Shown here: piece after piece, positions 56,281 through 64,000 of the stretch | Position numbering within the stretch: position 1 is the stretch's first letter | How the letters are laid out: each line of letters opens with the position of its first letter | Origin: Pseudomonas sp. MMS21 TM103 | GTDB lineage: Bacteria; Pseudomonadota; Gammaproteobacteria; Pseudomonadales; Pseudomonadaceae | Direction of reading: 5' to 3' | Assembly: GCF_022132145.1 (NCBI RefSeq) | Contig: NZ_JAJISP010000008.1 | Span: forward strand, 124,001-188,000 | Length of the DNA: 64,000 nt | Position numbers and translations under genes: made by a program | The notes under the pieces: generated by a model | The model's input: the letters and a program-made list of their open reading frames with translations, nothing else | Database searches by the model: none | What the model was told of the DNA's origin: nothing

Positions 56281-56288
56281 AAAACAAC
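56281..56288 (+). promoter_or_regulatory. Possible Hfq/Crc (CA-motif) site in the acs leader
   Basis: AAAAACAA matches the catabolite-activity motif AANAANAA and lies 20 bases before the acs ATG, overlapping the area where Hfq/Crc would block ribosome access. Acetate use is a known target of catabolite repression in Pseudomonas. Inference from motif and position. Confidence 0.4.
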
Positions 56289-56308
56289 TACCCACCGAGG
56301 TCTATCCA

Positions 56309-58264
<1,956 letters not shown>

Positions 58265-58281
58265 CCGGCACCGCTAAACCG

Positions 58282-58318
58282 CGCCCCGCCTCGGCCACGA
58301 ACCGAGGCGGGGCGTTTT
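58282..58318 (+). terminator. Intrinsic terminator of acs
   Basis: A perfect 13-bp stem CGCCCCGCCTCGG (58282-58294) / CCGAGGCGGGGCG (58302-58314) with a 7-base loop is followed by TTTT. It begins 18 bases after the acs stop. Confidence 0.93.
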
Positions 58319-58837
58319 GCTTTCTGTCACTGCCGTGGCGCCACTGCGGCGCATGCGCGCTCTGTGATATTTCGGGCGGATAGGTCGGGGCTGAGCGTGC
58401 GCCGAGGCCACACGCCGGTAACACCGCGTACTCAGTTTGGGCGGCATGGAAACATATGGTGCTGGCGCGAAGTTGAAAAGCCAGGCGTTAAATACTAGAT
58501 CTGCGCTGTAAGCCGCGTAAATAAAGGGTTTTGCTGAAATAGGCGCGGTAATTGCTTTATTTAAAGGTTACTCTTTTCATTTGTCTCCGCATATTCGCCG
58601 GAGGCTGTCAACACGTCCGCAGTGCCCGTCCGGGTCTTTTGTAATTACTTGTCGCATTGAAGAAATATCGACTTTCGACCTGTCGCTAGAATGCCGCTCA
58701 CCCAGCCGGGACTGCTTGTCGCTGCGAGTTACTCGGCAAAGACGGCGACGATCTCTACAATTTCTCCAGGGCTGGGTGCATATGCGCTCACAGAGATACT
58801 GCCAGCCGCATCCATTCCCATTCGAAGGAGTCACAAG
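58319..58837. promoter_or_regulatory. aot operon control region with three TGTCGC repeats
   Basis: No gene is evident in these 519 bases. Same-strand TGTCGC hexamers occur at 58650, 58681 and 58717. The first (TGTCGC-N8-AA, 58650-58665) equals the ArgR half-site consensus of Pseudomonas; the other two keep the hexamer only. The stretch at 58480-58580 is AT-rich. argR, encoded at the end of the operon, is the expected regulator. Confidence 0.55.
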
Positions 58838-59617
58838 ATGAAGAAGATTGCACTTCTCGGCGCACTGGCGCTATCCGTACTGTCCCCGCTGTCCATGGCA
58901 GATGAGGCCAAGACCCTGCGCATTGGCATCGAAGCGGCCTACCCACCGTTCGCCTACAAGACTCCCGAAGGCAACATCACTGGTTTCGACTACGACATCG
59001 GTAACGCCCTGTGCGAAGAGATGAAGGTCAAGTGCCAGTGGATCGAGCAGGAGTTCGATGGCCTGATTCCAGCGCTGAAGGTCCGCAAGTTCGACGCCGT
59101 GCTGTCGTCGCTGACCATCACCGAAGATCGGCTGAAGTCCGTCGACTTCTCCAAGAAGTACTACCACACACCGGCCAAGCTGGCGATGAAGGCCGGCACC
59201 GTGATCAATGATCCGCTGGTCGACCTCAAAGGCAAGAAAGTCGGCGTGCAGCGTGCGTCGATCTACGACCGTTATGCCACCGATGTCTTCGCCCCGGCGG
59301 GTGTTGAAGTGGTGCGTTACAGCTCGCAGAACGAAATCTTCCTGGACCTGCAGACCGGTCGCCTTGACGCAACCATCGCTGACTCGGTCAACATCGACGA
59401 CGGTTTCCTCAAGACCGACGCCGGCAAGGGCTTTGCCCTGGTTGGGCCAGATTTCAATGAGCAGAAGTACTTTGGTGATGGCGCCGGTATTGCCGTGCGC
59501 AAGGGCGACACAGCGCTGGCCGATAAATTCACGGCAGCCATTGCCGGTATCCGTGCCAATGGCAAGTACAAGGAAGTGCAGGACAAGTACTTCAGCTTTG
59601 ACGTCTACGGCGACTGA
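58838..59617 (+). CDS. aotJ: Arginine/ornithine-binding periplasmic protein
   Basis: A 259-residue solute-binding protein of the lysine/arginine/ornithine (HisJ) family. The signal peptide MKKIALLGALALSVLSPLSMA cleaves after Ala21, and the mature part starts DEAKTLRIGIEAAYPPFAYK. FDGLIPALKVRKFDAVLSSLTIT, SVDFSKKYYHTPAKLAMK and GRLDATIADSV are ligand-lobe signatures. ATG 58838 follows GAAGGAG; the frame is open further upstream, but that would destroy the signal peptide. First gene of aotJQMOP. Confidence 0.95.
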   Translation: MKKIALLGALALSVLSPLSMADEAKTLRIGIEAAYPPFAYKTPEGNITGFDYDIGNALCEEMKVKCQWIEQEFDGLIPALKVRKFDAVLSSLTITEDRLKSVDFSKKYYHTPAKLAMKAGTVINDPLVDLKGKKVGVQRASIYDRYATDVFAPAGVEVVRYSSQNEIFLDLQTGRLDATIADSVNIDDGFLKTDAGKGFALVGPDFNEQKYFGDGAGIAVRKGDTALADKFTAAIAGIRANGKYKEVQDKYFSFDVYGD

Positions 59618-59733
59618 TTTCCGCAATCAAGTCGCTTATCTGTGACAGTGGCGCAAACAGGCTATAGCGTGCTTGTGCCACTTTTTCGTTGTGCTCCTCG
59701 GCGCCGCCCGGCGCCTGTATGAGGTACTAGAGC

Positions 59734-60423
59734 ATGCTTGACGGCTACGGCTCGACCATTCTCGAAGGCGCCTGGCTCACCCTGCTGCTGGCCCTGTCGT
59801 CCGTTACGGTTGCCATCTTTCTCGGCTTGCTCGGTGCGGCGTTCCGTCTGTCGCCGATCCGGTGGTTGGCGATGCTGGGTGAAACCTACGCCACCGTGAT
59901 TCGCGGCATTCCCGATCTGGTGCTGATCCTGCTGATTTTCTATGGCGGTCAGGACCTGGTGAATCGGGTGGCGCCGTTGCTGGGTTTCAATGAATACATC
60001 GATATTAATCCGTTTATCGCCGGTGTATTCACCATGGGCTTCATCTTCGGCGCCTACCTCTCGGAGACCTTTCGCGGCGCCTTCATGGCGATCCCCAAAG
60101 GTCAGAGCGAGGCGGGCGCCGCCTACGGCATGAGCGGGATCAAGGTGTTCTTCCGCATCCTGGTGCCGCAGATGATCCGTTTCGCCATCCCGGGCTTCAC
60201 CAACAACTGGCTGGTGCTGACCAAGGCCACCGCGTTGATTTCGGTGGTGGGGCTGCAGGACATGATGTTCAAGGCGAAAAGCGCGGCCGATGCCACGCGT
60301 GAGCCGTTCACCTTTTACCTGGCGGTTGGCGCCCTCTATCTGGTGCTGACCAGCGTGTCCCTGCTGGTGCTGCGCTATGTGGAAAAGCGCTACTCGGTCG
60401 GCACCAAAGCCGCCGATCTGTGA
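59734..60423 (+). CDS. aotQ: Arginine/ornithine ABC transporter permease
   Basis: A 229-residue inner-membrane permease of the HisQ type. IRGIPDLVLILLIFYG is the family N-terminal signature. The coupling loop for the ATPase is EAGAAYGMSGIKVFFRILVPQMIRFAIPGF, where EAA---G---I-LP is recognisable. Five or so hydrophobic segments. It is 116 bases after aotJ and 16 before aotM, with which it forms the heterodimeric channel. Confidence 0.95.
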   Translation: MLDGYGSTILEGAWLTLLLALSSVTVAIFLGLLGAAFRLSPIRWLAMLGETYATVIRGIPDLVLILLIFYGGQDLVNRVAPLLGFNEYIDINPFIAGVFTMGFIFGAYLSETFRGAFMAIPKGQSEAGAAYGMSGIKVFFRILVPQMIRFAIPGFTNNWLVLTKATALISVVGLQDMMFKAKSAADATREPFTFYLAVGALYLVLTSVSLLVLRYVEKRYSVGTKAADL

Positions 60424-60439
60424 GCATGGGAGCGAACGC

Positions 60440-61138
60440 ATGATCTTCGACTACAACGTGATCTGGGAAAACCTGCCGCTGTACTTCAGCGGCGTACTGG
60501 TGACCCTGCAGCTTCTCCTGATTTCCCTGGCATTCGGCTTGGCGCTGGCGATACCGCTGGGGTTGATGCGGGTGTCCAAGTCACCGCTGCTGAACTTTCC
60601 GGCCTGGCTCTATACCTATGTGATCCGCGGCACGCCAATGCTGGTGCAGCTGTTCCTGATCTACTACGGCCTGGCCCAGTTCGAGGCGGTGCGTGAGAGT
60701 TTCCTCTGGCCGTATTTTTCCAGTGCGACCTTCTGCGCCTGCCTGGCGTTTGGCATCAACACCAGTGCCTACAGCGCAGAGATTCTCGCCGGCAGTCTGA
60801 AGTCGACCCCGCATGGCGAAATCGAGGCGGCCAAAGCCATGGGCATGTCGCGGGCCAAGCTGTACCGGCGAATTCTCCTGCCGTCGGCGCTGCGCCGGGC
60901 ACTGCCGCAGTACAGCAACGAAGTGATCATGATGCTGCACACCACCAGCCTGGCGTCGATCGTCACCCTGATCGACATCACTGGCGCGGCACGCACCGTC
61001 AGTTCGCAGCACTACCTGCCGTTCGAGGCGTTTATCACCGCCGGGGTGTTCTACCTGTGCCTGACCTTCGTCCTGGTGCGCCTGTTCAAACATGCTGAAC
61101 GCCGCTGGCTGGCCTATCTGGCGCCACGCAAGGCCTGA
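60440..61138 (+). CDS. aotM: Arginine/ornithine ABC transporter permease
   Basis: A 232-residue permease of the HisM type. IRGTPMLVQLFLIYYGL and the EAA loop EIEAAKAMGMSRAKLYRRILLPSALRRALPQYSNEVI are diagnostic. ATG 60440 is taken because its product begins MIFDYNVIWENLPLYFSG like relatives; a longer frame from 60377 overlaps aotQ. It ends 10 bases before aotO. Confidence 0.95.
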   Translation: MIFDYNVIWENLPLYFSGVLVTLQLLLISLAFGLALAIPLGLMRVSKSPLLNFPAWLYTYVIRGTPMLVQLFLIYYGLAQFEAVRESFLWPYFSSATFCACLAFGINTSAYSAEILAGSLKSTPHGEIEAAKAMGMSRAKLYRRILLPSALRRALPQYSNEVIMMLHTTSLASIVTLIDITGAARTVSSQHYLPFEAFITAGVFYLCLTFVLVRLFKHAERRWLAYLAPRKA

Positions 61139-61148
61139 GGAACTGAAC

Positions 61149-62261
61149 ATGCAACGGATCGATCATGTGTTGCCCTGGAACTGCCCCGGCACGGAACGGC
61201 GTTTAAGCGTGTTCCGCTTTGGCAACGGCCCGTGCAAGGCCTATATCCAGGCCGCGCTGCATGCCGATGAGATGCCGGGCATGCGGGTCGCCGTGGAACT
61301 CAAGCGGCGCCTGCGCGAACTCGAAGCCCAAGGCCGCCTGACCGGCGTCATCGAACTGGTGCCGGTGGCCAATCCCATCGGCTTGGGTCAGTTGTTTCAG
61401 GCGACCCAGCAGGGGCGTTTCGAATTCGCCAGCGGCAAGAATTTCAACCGTGACTTCTTTGCCTTGACCGAGGCTATTGCCCCGGCACTCGACGGCTGCC
61501 TGGGCGCGGATGGCCCGGCCAATGTGCGCTTGATCCGCGCGGCGATGCAGGCCGCCCTGGATGTGCTGCCTGCGCCAACTTCCGAGTTGCAGGCCTTGCA
61601 GCGCTTGTTGCTCAAGCACGCCTGCGATGCCGATGTGGTGCTGGATCTGCACTGCGACTTCGAGGCGGTGGTGCATCTCTACACGCTGCCGCAGCAGTGG
61701 ACGCAGTTGCGCTCGCTGGCCGCCCGTCTGCAGGCCGGCGCGGTGCTGGTGACCGAGGATGGCGGTGGCAGTTCGTTCGACGAATCCTGCTCGCTGCCCT
61801 GGTTGCGCCTGGGTCTGCAGTTCCCCGCGGCAACCATTCCGCTGGCTTGCCTGGCGGCCACGGTCGAGCTGGGTGGCATGGCCGATACCGGCAAGAAGCA
61901 GGCCGCAGCCAGTGCCGAGAGTATTCTGGCGTTTCTCGCCGAGCAGGGCCTGATCGCCGGCGATTGGCCGGCCGCCCCTGTGGACTGCTGCGAGGCCACG
62001 CCTTTCGAGGGTGCCGAATATGCCTGCGCGCCGCATGCCGGAGTGGTGAGTTTTCTGCAACCGGTGGGGGCGCGGGTCAAGGCCGGCGATCCGCTGTTCG
62101 AGGTGATCGATCCGCTCAGCGATCGCCACAGCACCGTCTGCGCCTCCACCGACGGTGTGCTTTACGTTCGTGAACGGATGCGCTTTGCCCAACCCGGTCT
62201 ATGGTTGGCCAAGGTCGCCGGTCGTACCCCTATTCGCCAGGGTCGCTTGCTCAGCGACTGA
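61149..62261 (+). CDS. aotO: Succinylglutamate desuccinylase/aspartoacylase-family protein
   Basis: A 370-residue zinc hydrolase-like protein. The first zinc site reads ALHADEMPG (H38, E41), the substrate segment is KNFNRDFF, and the second zinc His lies in VVLDLHCDFEAV. The C-terminal ~80 residues form a beta domain with GVVSFLQPVGARVKAGDPLFEVIDP, which resembles a biotinyl/lipoyl-like fold. Lying between permease and ATPase genes it is co-expressed with arginine uptake, yet transport does not need such an enzyme; a role in amide or N-acyl amino acid hydrolysis is plausible but unproven. ATG 61149 follows GAGGAACTG. Confidence 0.88.
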   Translation: MQRIDHVLPWNCPGTERRLSVFRFGNGPCKAYIQAALHADEMPGMRVAVELKRRLRELEAQGRLTGVIELVPVANPIGLGQLFQATQQGRFEFASGKNFNRDFFALTEAIAPALDGCLGADGPANVRLIRAAMQAALDVLPAPTSELQALQRLLLKHACDADVVLDLHCDFEAVVHLYTLPQQWTQLRSLAARLQAGAVLVTEDGGGSSFDESCSLPWLRLGLQFPAATIPLACLAATVELGGMADTGKKQAAASAESILAFLAEQGLIAGDWPAAPVDCCEATPFEGAEYACAPHAGVVSFLQPVGARVKAGDPLFEVIDPLSDRHSTVCASTDGVLYVRERMRFAQPGLWLAKVAGRTPIRQGRLLSD

Positions 62262-62279
62262 TTCAAGAGAGTGGAAACC

Positions 62280-63044
62280 ATGTACAAACTCGAAGTTCAG
62301 GATCTGCACAAGCGCTACGGCAGTCACGAAGTACTCAAGGGCGTGTCCCTGGCGGCCAAGGCCGGTGACGTGATCAGCATCATCGGCTCCAGCGGCTCGG
62401 GCAAGAGTACCTTCCTGCGTTGCATCAACCTGCTCGAGCAGCCCCACGGTGGCAAGATTCTGCTCAACGGCGAAGAGCTGAAGCTGGTAGCCAACAAGGA
62501 GGGCGCGCTCAAGGCCGCCGATCCCAAGCAGTTGCAGCGCATGCGTTCGCGGCTGGCCATGGTGTTCCAGCATTTCAATCTGTGGTCGCACATGAGCGCC
62601 CTGGAAAACGTCATGGAAGCGCCGGTGCATGTCCTCGGTATCGCCAAGGCCGAAGCCCGGGAAAAAGCCGAGCATTACCTGAACAAGGTCGGTGTGGCCC
62701 ATCGCAAGGATGCCTACCCGGCGCACATGTCCGGCGGTGAGCAGCAGCGCGTGGCGATCGCCCGTGCCCTGGCCATGGAGCCGGAAGTGATGCTGTTCGA
62801 CGAACCGACCTCGGCCCTCGATCCCGAGCTGGTCGGCGAGGTGCTCAAGGTCATGCAGGATCTGGCTCAGGAAGGTCGCACCATGGTGGTGGTGACGCAC
62901 GAAATGGGCTTTGCTCGCGAAGTGTCCAACCAGTTGGTATTCCTCCACAAGGGGGTGGTCGAGGAGCGTGGCGACCCGCGCGAAGTGTTGGTCAATCCAC
63001 AATCGGAACGCCTCCAGCAGTTCCTCTCTGGTAGCCTTAAGTGA
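62280..63044 (+). CDS. aotP: Arginine/ornithine ABC transporter ATPase
   Basis: A 254-residue ABC ATPase of the HisP/GlnQ type. Walker A is GSSGSGKST at 36-44, the Q-loop lies in MVFQHFNLWSHMSALENV, the signature is MSGGEQQRVAIARAL, Walker B is VMLFDEPTSALDPE, and the switch His is in VVVTHEMGFARE. ATG 62280 begins the normal N-terminus MYKLEVQDLHKRYG; a GTG three codons upstream is the alternative. It energises AotQM and ends 41 bases before argR. Confidence 0.96.
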   Translation: MYKLEVQDLHKRYGSHEVLKGVSLAAKAGDVISIIGSSGSGKSTFLRCINLLEQPHGGKILLNGEELKLVANKEGALKAADPKQLQRMRSRLAMVFQHFNLWSHMSALENVMEAPVHVLGIAKAEAREKAEHYLNKVGVAHRKDAYPAHMSGGEQQRVAIARALAMEPEVMLFDEPTSALDPELVGEVLKVMQDLAQEGRTMVVVTHEMGFAREVSNQLVFLHKGVVEERGDPREVLVNPQSERLQQFLSGSLK

Positions 63045-63085
63045 GCGGCATACCCTTGTCCGCCAACAGAGCCTAAACTGCCCCC

Positions 63086-64000
63086 ATGACTGCCCATCGA
63101 ATCGGCTTCCTGCTTTGGCCCAACTGCAAACCCCTGACCTTGGCCCTGGCCGAGGAGGCCTTGCACGTTGCCCAGCGTGTCCACCCGGACGTGGTCTACG
63201 AACTGTCGTTCATTCACGCCGAGCCCCCGGCCGAAGGTGCCTGGCGTCTCCCGGGAGAAGCCTGGGTGGGCAAGCTGGACGGTTTGCATAAGCTCTTCCT
63301 GCTCGCCGACGAGCCGCCTGCACCCATGCCCCTGGCCTTGTCCAGCGCGCTCAAGCACCTGGTGCGTGCTGGTTGCGTGATCGGCGCGATATCCGCCGGG
63401 GTCTATCCACTGGCGCAACTGGGCCTGCTCGATGGTTACCGCGCCGCCGTGCACTGGCGCTGGCAGGACGATTTCAGCGAACGTTTCCCCAAGGTCATCG
63501 CCACCAGCCACCTGTTCGACTGGGATCGTGATCGCCTCAGCGCATGCGGCGGTCTGGCCGTGCTCGATTTGCTCCTGGCTTTGCTGGCCCGTGATCACGG
63601 CGCCGAGCTGGCTGGCGCGGTTTCGGAAGAGCTGGTGGTCGAGCGTATTCGCGAGGGCAGCGAGCGTCAGCGCATTCCGTTGCAGAACCGTTTGGGCTCC
63701 AGCCATCCCAAGCTGACCCAGGCGGTGCTGTTGATGGAGGCGAATATCGAAGAACCGCTGACCACCGACGAAATCGCCCAGCATGTCTGCGTGTCACGGC
63801 GCCAGTTGGAGCGCATTTTCAAGCAGTACCTGAATCGGGTGCCCAGCCAGTACTACCTGGAGCTGCGCCTGAACAAGGCACGCCAGCTGCTGATGCAGAC
63901 CAGCAAGTCGATCATCCAGATCGGCCTGTCCTGTGGCTTCTCCTCCGGCCCGCACTTCTCCAGCGCCTACCGCAACTTCTTCGGCGCCACCCCGCGCGAA
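63086..64000 (+). CDS. argR: ArgR, AraC/XylS-type arginine regulator (3' end beyond the window)
   Basis: 305 codons are visible and the frame is still open at the right edge. The N-terminal ~195 residues form a DJ-1/PfpI (class I glutamine amidotransferase-like) domain (GFLLWPNCKPLTLALAEEAL, GCVIGAISAGVYPLAQLGLL, SHLFDWDRDRLSACGGLAVLDLLL). The C-terminal AraC HTH pair follows (EIAQHVCVSRRQLERIFKQY, then IIQIGLSCGFSSGPHFSSAYRNFFG). This is the Pseudomonas-type ArgR, unrelated to E. coli ArgR. It controls aot and arginine catabolism genes and is usually transcribed with aot. About two dozen residues should be missing. Confidence 0.94.
   Translation, partial: MTAHRIGFLLWPNCKPLTLALAEEALHVAQRVHPDVVYELSFIHAEPPAEGAWRLPGEAWVGKLDGLHKLFLLADEPPAPMPLALSSALKHLVRAGCVIGAISAGVYPLAQLGLLDGYRAAVHWRWQDDFSERFPKVIATSHLFDWDRDRLSACGGLAVLDLLLALLARDHGAELAGAVSEELVVERIREGSERQRIPLQNRLGSSHPKLTQAVLLMEANIEEPLTTDEIAQHVCVSRRQLERIFKQYLNRVPSQYYLELRLNKARQLLMQTSKSIIQIGLSCGFSSGPHFSSAYRNFFGATPRE

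Larger units (their letters stand above)
55873..56308. other. 436-base region between the membrane protein gene and acs
   Basis: The first 135 bases run without a coding frame to an intrinsic terminator at 55982-56007, so they are either a 3' UTR or a short non-coding RNA. The remainder should carry the acs promoter and leader. Minus-strand open frames here have no support. Confidence 0.45.

Overview
The window is a GC-rich chromosomal segment of a Pseudomonas (sensu lato). This rests on gene content and order seen here that match known Pseudomonas neighbourhoods: dnaX-ybaB-recR-acyl-CoA dehydrogenase, phhABC with divergent phhR, acs followed by aotJQMOP-argR, and the glgE-treS-glgB / glgA-treZ-malQ-treY-glgX block. 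A glucosylglycerol-phosphate synthase/phosphatase (ggpPS) with its MFS partner suggests a salt-tolerant lineage, because glucosylglycerol is a compatible solute in only some pseudomonads. No rRNA, tRNA, CRISPR array, insertion sequence or prophage was seen.

Layout. 1-5.2 kb: end of an aminotransferase-like gene, a coupled VWA lipoprotein / ECF sigma / membrane anti-sigma-like module, a proline-rich lipoprotein and two small Pseudomonas-type proteins. 5.2-9.9 kb: dnaX, ybaB, recR and an acyl-CoA dehydrogenase. 10-12.7 kb: a cold-shock protein, a 1.1-kb stretch with no convincing gene, and the co-chaperone pair cbpA-cbpM. 12.7-18.1 kb: an arsenic island made of two convergent units. One holds a 39-codon ORF, an ACR3 arsenite exporter and an ATP-grasp-like enzyme of unknown function. 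The other holds arsR, an arsenic-associated GAPDH and arsJ. 18.4-19.6 kb: a lone ModE-type HTH protein and a secreted glycine-rich protein.

19.8-41.3 kb is a large alpha-glucan/trehalose block. On the + strand, glgE, treS-maltokinase and glgB form one unit. On the - strand, glgA, treZ, malQ, treY, a DUF2934 protein, glgX, an EEP-family hydrolase, clsB and a YbhN-like flippase run head to tail with short gaps or overlaps. Together they make linear glucan, branch it, debranch it, convert maltooligosaccharide to trehalose (TreY/TreZ), interconvert trehalose and maltose (TreS), phosphorylate maltose (Mak) and polymerise maltose-1-phosphate (GlgE). The last three genes deal with membrane lipids. 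The glgA leader carries two terminator-like hairpins and a possible leader ORF.

41.9-50.8 kb: a small Tyr/Trp-rich lipoprotein, a second EF-G (fusA2), a YciI-like plus a PhnB-like protein, the ycaD-like/ggpPS osmolyte unit and a DUF2254 membrane protein. 50.9-55.9 kb: phenylalanine hydroxylase operon phhABC (-) and its regulator phhR (+), with a dyad matching a PhhR box between them, then a small membrane protein. 56.3-64 kb: acs, then the arginine/ornithine uptake operon aotJQMOP and the 5' part of argR, preceded by three TGTCGC repeats that resemble ArgR half-sites.

The most promising undescribed biology is the ATP-grasp-like enzyme and the small coupled ORF inside the arsenic island, the structured glgA leader, and the adjacency of trehalose and glucosylglycerol osmolyte systems.
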